In this document: positions 7,373 through 13,993 of the stretch, piece by piece
Numbering within the stretch: the stretch's first letter is position 1
Layout of the letters: the number at the start of each line of letters is the position of its first letter
Source: DATHWB01 sp035460965
GTDB lineage: Bacteria; Actinomycetota; Acidimicrobiia; Spongiisociales; ZC4RG35
NCBI GenBank assembly: GCA_035460965.1
Contig: DATHWB010000065.1
Span: 1 to 15,181 of the forward strand
Direction: 5' to 3'
DNA length: 15,181 nucleotides
Translations under genes and position numbers: made by a program
The notes under the pieces: model-generated
Told to the model about the DNA's origin: nothing
The model's database searches: none
What the model saw: only the letters and a program-made list of their open reading frames with translations

Positions 7373-8920
7373 CTAGGACTCGGCCATCCGGCGGCCCCAT
7401 CCGCCTCCACCGGGGGTCAGCACCCGCAACCGGTCGCCCGGCTCCACCTCGAAGGTCACCTTCCCGGGCAGGACCTCGGTCGTCCCGTCCGCCCGCCGGA
7501 GCACGTCCTGCCCGGTGGCTCCCGGCCCGCCTCCCTGCAGGCCCCACGGGCGATGCCGCCGCCGCTCCCCCATCAGCGACACCGTCGCCGATTCGTGGAA
7601 CTCGATCTCCCGGTCGATGCCGTCACCTCCGGGATGCAGGCCCTCTCCGCCCGTTCCCCGGCGCAAGGTGTAGCGCGTGACCCGGAACGGATAGTGAGTC
7701 GACAACGACTCGATCGGCGTGTTGCGGGTGTTGGTCATCCCGGTCTGGATCCCCGACTGGCCCGGCCCTCCCGGCCTGCCGCCCTGTCCGCCGGCGACGG
7801 TCTCGTAGTAGGCGAACCGGTCGTTACCGATCAGCACGTTGTTCATGGTCCCCTGCGAGGCTGCAGGAACCCGACCGGGTGCTGCCTGGGCGAGGGCACC
7901 GAGCACCACGTCAGCGATCCGCTGGGAGGTCTCGACGTTCCCGGCCGCCACCGCCGCAGGAGGAAGAGCGTTGACGATGGAGCCGGGTGGGGCGAACAGG
8001 CTGATGTCCCGGTAGGCGCCCCCGTTGGCAGGGACGGCGGGATCGGTGGCGACCCGGACCGCGTAGTAGAGGCAGGACTCCGTGACCGCCCGCACTGCAT
8101 TGAAGTTGGAAGGGATCTGAGGATCTGTCCCGGTGAAGTCTGCGTGGAGCGTGGAGCCGTCGATGGTGACGGCGACGGCGATGCGCACGTCCCGCTCACC
8201 CCACTCCATGTGATCGGAGAAGGCGTAGCGGCCGTCGGGTAGAGCGGACAGCGCCGCCCCCATCCGGCGCTCCCCGTATCCGAGTAGCTCACTGCACAGG
8301 CGGCGGAATCCTTCGGCACCCTCCATGCCGATCATCGAACCCAACCGCTCGGCGGCGATCTCGTTGGCTCCGAGTTGGGCGGCCAGGTCGCCGCGACGCT
8401 CCTCGGGGGTACGGGTGGCAGCGAGGAAGGGATCGAGGAAGGACGACAACCACCGGCCGTCACGAACGGCCTCCATCGGCGCCACTCTGATCCCTTCCTG
8501 GTCGATCGACGTGGCGTGTGCGGGCATCGAGCCCGGTGCCTCCCCGCCCACGTCGGCGTGGTGAGCGCGGTTGGCGACCCAGGCGAGGTGGACACCCTCC
8601 ACGAACACGGGCCGGACGATGGTGAGATCGTTGAGATGGGTCCCGCCGGCGAACGGATCGTTGACCGCGTACTGCACCCCCGGCTCCGCCCCCAGGCGTT
8701 CGAGCACGGCCGCCACGGACGCCGGCATGGCCCCGAGGTGAACCGGGATGTGCTCGGCTTGGGCGAGCATGGTCCCGTCGGCGGTGAAGAGCGCCGCCGA
8801 GCAGTCCGCCCGCTCCTTGATGTTCGGGGAGTAGGCGGTACGCCGCAGCACCGCCCCCATCTCCTCGGCGATCCCCGCCAATTGGTTCCGGGCGACCTCC
8901 AGCCTGATCACGTCACGCAT
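7373..8920 (-). CDS. hyuB: Hydantoinase B / oxoprolinase beta-type subunit (HyuB)
   Basis: This 515-residue protein is the partner of HyuA in ATP-dependent hydantoinases, 5-oxoprolinases and the related acetone/acetophenone carboxylases. Family hallmarks are LEVARNQLAGIAEEMG (8-23), an early RTAYSPNIKERADCSAALF stretch (27-45), NDPFAGGTHLND (87-98), the likely metal-binding NRAHHADVGG (117-126), and the C-terminal Gly-rich TPGGGGWG closing motif. Length fits stand-alone HyuB (500-600). The start ATG 8920 overlaps the end of hyuA by 8 nt. On the minus strand it is preceded by GGTGATC 4 nt away, which pairs with part of the 16S 3' end, so translation is probably coupled to HyuA. The HyuA/HyuB pair works as a complex. 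Hydrolysis of a hydantoin or 5-oxoproline, or ATP-driven carboxylation of a ketone, are all possible here, and sequence reading alone does not separate them. Confidence 0.93.
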   Translation of the reverse strand: MRDVIRLEVARNQLAGIAEEMGAVLRRTAYSPNIKERADCSAALFTADGTMLAQAEHIPVHLGAMPASVAAVLERLGAEPGVQYAVNDPFAGGTHLNDLTIVRPVFVEGVHLAWVANRAHHADVGGEAPGSMPAHATSIDQEGIRVAPMEAVRDGRWLSSFLDPFLAATRTPEERRGDLAAQLGANEIAAERLGSMIGMEGAEGFRRLCSELLGYGERRMGAALSALPDGRYAFSDHMEWGERDVRIAVAVTIDGSTLHADFTGTDPQIPSNFNAVRAVTESCLYYAVRVATDPAVPANGGAYRDISLFAPPGSIVNALPPAAVAAGNVETSQRIADVVLGALAQAAPGRVPAASQGTMNNVLIGNDRFAYYETVAGGQGGRPGGPGQSGIQTGMTNTRNTPIESLSTHYPFRVTRYTLRRGTGGEGLHPGGDGIDREIEFHESATVSLMGERRRHRPWGLQGGGPGATGQDVLRRADGTTEVLPGKVTFEVEPGDRLRVLTPGGGGWGRRMAES

Positions 8921-10826
8921 GCTCGATCACCATCGAACCCGACTCGTGCAGCACCATTCTCGAGTCATGATCGATCCAGGTCGTCGAGTCACCGTCCACG
9001 ACCACCGCCGGCCCCCGGATCTCCCGGCCGGGGCGGAGTCCGGGCCGCCGGAACACCGCCACGTCGGTGGAGCCGCTCGCGGTGAGGACGTGGCGCCTGC
9101 CGACCTCTGCCTCGCCCGCAGGCTCCAGTCCAGGGAGCGATTCGACCGACACCGCCGGCCTGCCGGCTGCCGAGGCACGGACGGTCACGGCCTCCACGGC
9201 GTCATCCGGCCGGTCGAACCCATTGCGTCGCCGGTGCGCCTCGTGGAACCGGTCGACGAGCGACTCGGGCGGCTCCCCGGGACGGAAGGGCACCGTGGTC
9301 TCGTGGGCTTGACCGACGTATCGCATGTCGACCGAGATCGCCACCTCTTCGGGTTCCGGCCCGACCGCCGTCCGGAACGACCGGCGCGTCTCGACCGCGA
9401 TGCGGGCCGCCGCACGATCGAGCTCGTCGCCGGCCATCGGGTCCGTCAGCACCGTGTGGGCACCGTCGACGCGGGGAGCGGCCAGCAGCAGGCCCAACGC
9501 GCTCAACACGCCCGAGTGGGGAGGAACGATCACGGTCCCGATGCCCAGCCGGCGAGCCAGTGGGTCGGCATGCATCCCTCCCGCCCCTCCGAAGGCCACC
9601 AGGGCGGCGTCCGCCGGATCGAACCCCTCCTCCACCGAGACCCGCCGCACCGCTCGCTCCATGTGGGCCTCGACGATCTCGACCACGCCGAGGGCGACAG
9701 CCTCGCTCGCCAGCCCCAGGCGATCGCCCAGCCGGGCGAGAGCCTCCCGCGCCGATCCGTGGTCGAGTTCCAGGCCATCCGCCAGTGAGACGTCGGCTCC
9801 GAGTCTCCCGATCACCAGGTCCGCATCCGTCACCGTCGCCTCCCCGCCACCGCGGCGATAACTGGCGGGGCCAGGGAAGGCCCCGGCGCTACGGGGGCCC
9901 ACCCGCAGCGACCCGCCCTCGTCCACCCATCCGATCGACCCACCGCCGGCGCCGACGGTGTGGACCGCCACACTCGGGAGTCGGCAGACATGTCCCTCGA
10001 TCGTCCGCTCGAACACGATCTCGGGACGACCGTCGTGGATCCGGCACACGTCGGTGGACGTCCCCCCCATGTCGAAGGAGATGACGTCCCGGTGTCCCGC
10101 CAACCGCCCGAACACCGCTGCCGCCGTCACACCCCCCGCCGGACCGGACAGCAGGATCGATGCGGCGTGTGCTCCCGCCGCATCGGCCGGAACGAGTCCA
10201 CCGCTCGACTGCATCACCAGCACTCGATCCGCCACGGCCTCGGTGCGGTGTTCGAGCGCTGCCAGGTATCGCTCCACGACCGGCCGGAGATAGGCCGTGA
10301 GCACGGTGGTGGACAGTCGCTCGTACTCCCGGAACTCGCGGGAGACCTCCGACGAGGCGATGACCTGCCATTCGGACCGGAGGCGCCGGATCTGCTCTGC
10401 CAGCTCCAGCTCCCGGGTGGGATCGGCGTAGGAGTCGATGAGCAGCACCGCCACGGCATCGAGGTCGGCAGATGCCGGCGGAGGACCTCCGAATCGATGG
10501 TGACGGGGGACCAGGGGTTCCGCACGGGTGACGTCCGGGTCGTAGAGGCTGGGACGGTCCTGCCGGGCGATCTCGACCAGGTCCTCGAACCCCGGATTCG
10601 TCACGAGGCCGACACGCGCGCCCCGTCGTTCCAGCAAGGCGTTCGTGGCGACAGTCGTGCCGTGAACGAGAAGTGGGATCCTGCTGCCTGCGGTCAATGC
10701 GGCAGCCCCGTCCACGACACCGACGCTCTGGTCGGCCGTCGAGGTGATCTTCCCGACGTGCAGCCGAGCTCCGTCCCACCACACCAGGTCCGTGAACGTT
10801 CCCCCGACGTCGACCCCGAGCGTCAT
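8913..10826 (-). CDS. hyuA: Hydantoinase A / oxoprolinase alpha-type ATPase subunit (HyuA)
   Basis: This 637-residue protein is the ATP-using subunit of a HyuA/HyuB enzyme and the first gene of the six-gene minus-strand operon. Its N-terminal half has the acetokinase/Hsp70/actin-like nucleotide fold: DVGGTFTDLV (6-15), HGTTVATNALLER (55-67), SGPAGGV (227-233), FDMGGTSTDV (251-260) and GAGGGSI (292-298). AFGGAGGMHADPLA (411-424) is also conserved in the family. The C-terminal ~170 residues form the variable domain seen in N-methylhydantoinase A. The start ATG 10826 places DVGGT near the N-terminus, as is normal for the family, and has a good GAGAGG binding site 6 nt upstream. The open frame extends to 11066, but that part runs antisense through the neighbouring Nfu_N gene and is discarded. 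The family cleaves a cyclic amide (hydantoin, N-methylhydantoin, 5-oxoproline) with ATP hydrolysis, or activates a ketone for carboxylation. Confidence 0.93.
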   Translation of the reverse strand: MTLGVDVGGTFTDLVWWDGARLHVGKITSTADQSVGVVDGAAALTAGSRIPLLVHGTTVATNALLERRGARVGLVTNPGFEDLVEIARQDRPSLYDPDVTRAEPLVPRHHRFGGPPPASADLDAVAVLLIDSYADPTRELELAEQIRRLRSEWQVIASSEVSREFREYERLSTTVLTAYLRPVVERYLAALEHRTEAVADRVLVMQSSGGLVPADAAGAHAASILLSGPAGGVTAAAVFGRLAGHRDVISFDMGGTSTDVCRIHDGRPEIVFERTIEGHVCRLPSVAVHTVGAGGGSIGWVDEGGSLRVGPRSAGAFPGPASYRRGGGEATVTDADLVIGRLGADVSLADGLELDHGSAREALARLGDRLGLASEAVALGVVEIVEAHMERAVRRVSVEEGFDPADAALVAFGGAGGMHADPLARRLGIGTVIVPPHSGVLSALGLLLAAPRVDGAHTVLTDPMAGDELDRAAARIAVETRRSFRTAVGPEPEEVAISVDMRYVGQAHETTVPFRPGEPPESLVDRFHEAHRRRNGFDRPDDAVEAVTVRASAAGRPAVSVESLPGLEPAGEAEVGRRHVLTASGSTDVAVFRRPGLRPGREIRGPAVVVDGDSTTWIDHDSRMVLHESGSMVIEHA

Positions 10827-10832
10827 GTGCTG

Positions 10833-10838
10833 CCTCTC
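10833..10838 (-). promoter_or_regulatory. Ribosome binding site of hyuA
   Basis: On the minus strand GAGAGG lies 6 nt before the hyuA ATG. This spacing supports ATG 10826 against the longer open frame and shows that the operon's first gene has a real leader, unlike the leaderless candidates elsewhere. Its mRNA must therefore start within or beyond the 55-bp gap shared with the divergent Nfu_N gene. I see no clear minus-strand -10/-35 pair there. Confidence 0.65.
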
Positions 10839-10840
10839 AC

Positions 10841-10846
10841 TACGAT
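10841..10846 (+). promoter_or_regulatory. Candidate -10 box for the Nfu_N-domain gene
   Basis: TACGAT (TANNNT type) on the plus strand lies in the 55-bp gap between divergent hyuA and the Nfu_N gene. Transcription would start near 10853 and leave a leader of about 29 nt with GGAG at 10865-10868, 13 nt before the ATG, which is rather far for a binding site. No -35 match is seen at the expected distance, which falls inside hyuA codons. The element abuts the hyuA ribosome binding site (10833-10838), so the two genes could influence each other. Confidence 0.35.
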
Positions 10847-10881
10847 CGACCCTCCACTCACACCGGAGATGCTGGTCGGCG

Positions 10882-11136
10882 ATGCCCGTCAACGCGGAAC
10901 CCACCCCGAACCCCAACGCGATGAAGTTCACCGTCGGTGTTCCCGTCGGGGGCCCTGCCACCCACGTCGCCGGCACCTCCACCGACGACCCGGTCGCCGC
11001 CGCGATCCTGGCACTGCCCGGCGTGACGAGCGTATTCATGACCGCCGACTTCGTGACGGTCTCCAAGAGCGGTGAGGCCGTCTGGGAGGATCTCGGACCC
11101 GAATGTCTGGCGATCCTCGGAGAGCACTACGGCTGA
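10882..11136 (+). CDS. Stand-alone Nfu/NifU N-terminal domain protein
   Basis: This 84-residue protein starts at ATG 10882, and no other start codon lies close upstream in frame. Near the N-terminus it has EPTPNPNAMKFTVGVPV (6-22), the signature of the Nfu N-terminal domain (TPNPN-x-(L/M)-KF). It continues with the domain's DPVAAAILALPGVTSVFMTADFVTVSKS segment (about 36-63). The whole protein is this one domain. The C-terminal NifU-like domain with its CxxC cluster ligand is absent, and the only cysteine is C75 near the end. In full-length Nfu the C-terminal part holds the Fe-S cluster and the N-terminal part helps target binding, so this protein cannot carry a cluster in the usual way. Single-domain versions are, to my knowledge, common in actinobacteria. 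It is divergent from the operon containing the Fe-S protein GlcF, so a helper role is possible but unproven. Confidence 0.85.
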   Translation: MPVNAEPTPNPNAMKFTVGVPVGGPATHVAGTSTDDPVAAAILALPGVTSVFMTADFVTVSKSGEAVWEDLGPECLAILGEHYG

Positions 11137-11196
11137 CTCGGCCACGAGAGACCCTCGGCAGTAGCTCGCGCAGCCGGGCCGTCGGCCTCTGCCCGA

Positions 11197-12030
11197 TCAA
11201 CCCGAGGGGAGCACCACGCCCGCCGCAGACACGTCGAACGACATCGGCCAGGTCATACCACCTGGGTCCATGACCGCTGCCACCACCCGGATCTCTCCAG
11301 ACGGCCGCCGACCGAAGGAGAGCGGCTCACCCACGACCTCGCCGAACGGAGCAGCCAGCCTCGCCACCGACTCCATCACTCCGGGGACGGGAGACTCCTC
11401 CATGGGGGCGGGCATCCCGGGTGCCCGCATCGGCAAGACGGCAGGCGACGGCAGATCCACCGGCCGAAAGTCGCCATCGGTGCCGTCGACGACGAGAGAC
11501 ACCCCCCGGAGCGGCCTGCGCTGGAAAGGGCTCCCCTCGACGCCGTCGAGCACAGACACCGCCACCACCACTTCGAATCGGGCGGGAGCGAGGCGGACGA
11601 CCGACACGGCGGACACGTACTCCACGAACGTCGACCGACTCCGGTCGAACTCGACCCCCTCCCACACCGACACGTCCTGGGAGAAGTAGGCGAGCGCGGC
11701 GGTCTCCGCCACGGCCACGGCCACCCGCTCCACCGTTCCGGCGTCGACCGACATCAGGTCGGCTTCCGTGACCGCGGTCGTCGGGGGGGCGATGGACGGA
11801 GCGGTCGGAACGGTCGCAGCGGTCACCGCAGGTACGGAGAGGTCGACCGGCGTGTCAGGAGAAGCGACCCGGACGACGGACACGAGCACCGCCGCCAGCA
11901 CGATCGCGCCGGCCACCGCGTACCAGTGTCGTCGGTCGGCAGGCTGGCCCAGCGTGTGGAGCGACTCCCAGGGAATGGACTCGAGGGACTCGCCGTCCTG
12001 GTCGGCGACAGAGCGTGGTGAGGTGGTCAT
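11197..12030 (-). CDS. Single-pass membrane-anchored protein of unknown function
   Basis: I do not recognise this 277-residue protein. It starts at ATG 12030. A GTG at 12063 would add 11 residues but would place the promoter-like TACGTT inside the gene. Residues 1-36 are polar and probably cytoplasmic. Residues 37-55 form one membrane segment (YAVAGAIVLAAVLVSVVRV). Residues 58-90 are a Pro/Thr/Ala/Val-rich linker. The rest is a beta-rich, probably extracellular domain of about 185 residues with alternating Val-rich strands (VEYVSAVSVVRLAP, FEVVVAVSVLDGV) and no cysteine. There is no lipobox and no signal-peptidase site, so it is likely a type II-anchored protein. The domain is loosely reminiscent of NTF2-like or TcpC-like extracellular domains, but I would not assign that. 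It is divergent from another anchored protein across 87 bp and convergent with the Nfu_N gene across 60 bp. Confidence 0.75.
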   Translation of the reverse strand: MTTSPRSVADQDGESLESIPWESLHTLGQPADRRHWYAVAGAIVLAAVLVSVVRVASPDTPVDLSVPAVTAATVPTAPSIAPPTTAVTEADLMSVDAGTVERVAVAVAETAALAYFSQDVSVWEGVEFDRSRSTFVEYVSAVSVVRLAPARFEVVVAVSVLDGVEGSPFQRRPLRGVSLVVDGTDGDFRPVDLPSPAVLPMRAPGMPAPMEESPVPGVMESVARLAAPFGEVVGEPLSFGRRPSGEIRVVAAVMDPGGMTWPMSFDVSAAGVVLPSG

Positions 12031-12036
12031 CGCCGG

Positions 12037-12065
12037 AACGTACGAACGGGCCGCACGCGGCACAA
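12037..12065 (-). promoter_or_regulatory. Promoter of the 277-residue membrane protein, probably leaderless
   Basis: On the minus strand TTGTGC (12060-12065) and TACGTT (12037-12042) are separated by exactly 17 bp, and the ATG follows TACGTT after 6 nt. This fits a housekeeping-type promoter (-35 TTGnnn, -10 TANNNT) with transcription starting at the ATG. No Shine-Dalgarno sequence is present, in keeping with leaderless translation. It is the most convincing promoter in the window, though the -35 matches only TTG. Confidence 0.5.
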
Positions 12066-12101
12066 GACCTCCGTAACCCGGGTAAGCGGGCCGTCCGGGA
12101 C

Positions 12102-12107
12102 TAACGT
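12102..12107 (+). promoter_or_regulatory. Candidate -10 box for the Thr-rich membrane protein / Eis-like operon
   Basis: TAACGT on the plus strand lies 10 nt before the ATG at 12118. It fits TANNNT and would give a leaderless or nearly leaderless mRNA for the two-gene unit 12118-13952. No -35-like hexamer is visible 16-19 bp upstream. It shares the 87-bp gap with the divergent promoter at 12037-12065, so both genes may be regulated from this gap. Confidence 0.35.
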
Positions 12108-12117
12108 TCCCGTACCG

Positions 12118-12732
12118 ATGGCCGTCAATCCCGATCCTCGCCCCGGCCGGTGGCTTCTGCCGCTCGTGATCCTCGGAATGGTCCTGTTCACCTACGTCTT
12201 CGTGCAGGCGTTACCCAGCGCCGACGAGAACGGGGACGATCTCTCGTCGGGGGCCACCACGACGACCAGCACCACCGCGCCGGAGACCGACGAGACGACC
12301 ACGACCACCACCGAGCCGGTACAGCTCGACCCCTCCGTGCAGACCTTCCTCGATCTCGTGGCCGAACAGGAGGCCGCCCTCACGGGCTTCCAGACGGAGA
12401 TGGCGACGATCAACGGCCAGTGGGACGCCACCGAACGGACCGTGACGTACACCGACACCGAGGCTGCGCTCACGGACCTGGCTGCCCGCGTGCGCACATG
12501 GGCCGAGGGGGTCGCCACCACGGTCGCGCCGCTGGGACTGGAGGGGGTGCACACGGTGCTGAGCGCCGCCGCAGCCGAGGCCGCCAACGCCTCCGACGCC
12601 GTCTTGGCGGGCCTCCGCTCTTCCGATACCGGCGAGGCACGCCGTGCCGCCCTCGACTCGTTCGACGAGGCGGTGCGGGCGTTCACCGCAGCTGCCGACG
12701 AGGCCGACTTCCAGGCGGCGCTCACCAGTTGA
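12118..12732 (+). CDS. Membrane-anchored Thr-rich-linker protein of unknown function
   Basis: I do not recognise this 204-residue protein. Residues 1-11 are short and positively charged. Residues 12-32 form one membrane segment (WLLPLVILGMVLFTYVFVQAL). Residues 41-68 are a low-complexity linker dominated by Thr with Asp/Glu. Residues 70-204 are Ala/Glu/Thr-rich and look helical, with heptad-like patterns (for example VAEQEAALTGFQTEMATING and RRAALDSFDEAVRAFTAAAD), and contain no cysteine. The most likely topology is an N-terminal anchor with a helical bundle outside the membrane. The start ATG 12118 has no clear Shine-Dalgarno sequence and a -10-like TAACGT 10 nt upstream. The stop TGA (12730-12732) overlaps the TTG start of the Eis-like gene, so the two are probably translated together. 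Function is unknown; a scaffold or sensor role is possible. Confidence 0.75.
   Translation: MAVNPDPRPGRWLLPLVILGMVLFTYVFVQALPSADENGDDLSSGATTTTSTTAPETDETTTTTTEPVQLDPSVQTFLDLVAEQEAALTGFQTEMATINGQWDATERTVTYTDTEAALTDLAARVRTWAEGVATTVAPLGLEGVHTVLSAAAAEAANASDAVLAGLRSSDTGEARRAALDSFDEAVRAFTAAADEADFQAALTS
12256..12312 (+). repeat. Low-complexity ACC/ACG tract encoding the Thr-rich linker
   Basis: Thirteen of the 19 codons here are threonine (ACC or ACG), encoding residues 47-65 of the membrane-anchored protein, with a run of six Thr at 60-65. Such Thr/Pro linkers usually space an outer domain away from the membrane and can be O-mannosylated in actinobacteria. Codon choice alternates between ACC and ACG, so the tract is not a perfect tandem repeat. 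Confidence 0.6.
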
Positions 12733-13952
12733 TCGACGTACGCGCCGTCGCCGCAGACGAGCTGGAGGCTCTCCTCCACGCTGCGAGCGGTCCCTTCGGC
12801 TTCGACTTCCCGCCCGATCCCTCCCACCGCCAGGCGTTCGTCGATCGCATGGCGGCGACGTTCGAACCCGACAGGGCGCGCTGCGCCTTCGACGGAGACC
12901 GGATGGTCGGGACCCTGGCCACCCACTCGTTCGACATGAGCGTTCCCGGCGGATCCATTCCCGTGGCGGGCACGACGCTGGTGACCGTGCAGGTGACGCA
13001 CCGCCGGCAGGGAATCCTCAGCTCTCTCATCGAGCACCACCTGGAGGAGGCCAGAGAGCGAGGCGACTACGCCGCAGCCCTGTGGGCGAGCGACAGCGCC
13101 ATCTACGGCCGCTTCGGATACGGGATGGCGGCGTGGTCGACCGAGCTGCAGATCGACCGCCACCGAGTCGACCGCCACCGGCTGGCGCCGCAACCGGCGG
13201 ACGTCGAGATCGTCGACGCCGACGGCGTGCGCCCGTCCGCCATGGCGGTGTACGACCTGCTCCGGCGGGACGTGCCGGGGATGGTCGGGCACAGCGAGGG
13301 TTGGTGGGATCGGATCCTCGTCGACGTGCCCTGGAGGAGCGGACGAGCCTCCCGCTTCGCGGTGGCCGTCGAGGACGGGAATCCGACGGGCTGGGTCAAG
13401 TACCGAATCGATGACGCAGACGAAGACGACGGACATCCCGCCCAGGACGTGATCGTCAGCCAGTTGTACGCGGTGACCCCGGCCGCGTGGACGGGGATCT
13501 GGTTCCACGTGCTGTCCCACGACTTCGGTCGGATGATCAAGGCCGAACTGCGGCCGGTGGACGACCCGATCCACTCCCTGATGGCAGGAATGAGGCGGGT
13601 TCGGACGAGGCGGACAGACGGCCTGTGGGTGCGGGTCCTCGACGTGGGCCGCGCCCTGGAAGGCCGCACCTACCGGACCGGGGGCATGGTCACCCTCACG
13701 ATCAGCGATCGATTGGGTCACGCCTCCGGGAGTTACCGGCTCGAGGCCGACGGCGGCGAGGCGGCCGTCGAGACCGTCGACTCCGGCACGGTCGTCATGG
13801 ATGTCGAGGATCTCGGCGCACTCTTGCTCGGCGGACGGTCGGCCGTCGCCCTGGCGGCAGCCGGCCGTATCGCCGGACCGTCCCGCGATGTCGAGTTGCT
13901 CGACGCGATGTTTCGGGGCGGCCGCGCACCGTGGAGTCCCGTGATCTTCTGA
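12729..13952 (+). CDS. Eis-family N-acetyltransferase (GNAT-GNAT-SCP2 type)
   Basis: This 407-residue protein resembles the enhanced-intracellular-survival (Eis) family, whose mycobacterial member (402 residues) acetylates aminoglycosides and other amines or lysines using acetyl-CoA. The start is TTG 12729, overlapping the upstream TGA by 4 nt; the first conserved residues (IDVRAVAADE) begin at once, so no later start is plausible. GNAT domain 1 (about 1-150) has the acetyl-CoA loop VTVQVTHRRQGILSSL (85-100) and the Eis hallmark IYGRFGYG (125-132), whose Y126 matches the proposed general acid. A second GNAT-like domain (about 155-300) contains the family's RPVDDP and DGLWVRVLDVGRALEGRTY stretches near its end. 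The SCP2-like C-terminal domain ends in Phe, as in Mtb Eis, where the C-terminal carboxylate serves in catalysis. The substrate is unknown. Co-translation with an anchored protein is unusual. Confidence 0.9.
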   Translation: MIDVRAVAADELEALLHAASGPFGFDFPPDPSHRQAFVDRMAATFEPDRARCAFDGDRMVGTLATHSFDMSVPGGSIPVAGTTLVTVQVTHRRQGILSSLIEHHLEEARERGDYAAALWASDSAIYGRFGYGMAAWSTELQIDRHRVDRHRLAPQPADVEIVDADGVRPSAMAVYDLLRRDVPGMVGHSEGWWDRILVDVPWRSGRASRFAVAVEDGNPTGWVKYRIDDADEDDGHPAQDVIVSQLYAVTPAAWTGIWFHVLSHDFGRMIKAELRPVDDPIHSLMAGMRRVRTRRTDGLWVRVLDVGRALEGRTYRTGGMVTLTISDRLGHASGSYRLEADGGEAAVETVDSGTVVMDVEDLGALLLGGRSAVALAAAGRIAGPSRDVELLDAMFRGGRAPWSPVIF

Positions 13953-13957
13953 TCGGA

Positions 13958-13987
13958 TTGCGGTGACGTGCCGCCGCCCACCAAACT
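13958..13987 (+). promoter_or_regulatory. Weak candidate promoter of the glutamine synthetase gene
   Basis: TTGCGG (13958-13963) and CAAACT (13982-13987) are separated by 18 bp, and the ATG follows after 6 nt, the same geometry as the better promoter at 12037-12065. CAAACT is a poor -10 match (C in place of the first T), so this is tentative. The 41-bp gap after the Eis-like gene holds no other feature I can name and no clear Shine-Dalgarno sequence. Confidence 0.2.
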
Positions 13988-13993
13988 GACGCC

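Noticed and set aside
6068..8242. Very long plus-strand open frame (724 codons) antisense to glcD and hyuB
   Set aside because: It is rich in Arg, Gly, His and Pro, has no recognisable domain, and is antisense to two well-conserved genes. Long antisense frames are expected at this GC content.
10827..11066. 80-residue N-terminal extension of HyuA
   Set aside because: It would run antisense through the Nfu_N gene and put the DVGGTFTD motif far from the N-terminus, whereas ATG 10826 has a good ribosome binding site.
11171..11191. Possible terminator hairpin between the Nfu_N gene and the convergent membrane-protein gene
   Set aside because: Only GGCC-GTC-GGCC plus a mismatched CAG/CTG pairing, with no T-run; in a GC-rich 60-bp gap this is expected by chance.
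11197..12030. Assignment of the 277-residue protein as a TcpC-like conjugation protein
   Set aside because: Resemblance is limited to one membrane helix plus a Val-rich outer domain; no other conjugation gene is in the window.
12076..12083. ACCCGGGT palindrome in the divergent 87-bp gap as an operator
   Set aside because: Eight bases is too short, the flanks do not continue the symmetry, and no regulator gene is nearby.
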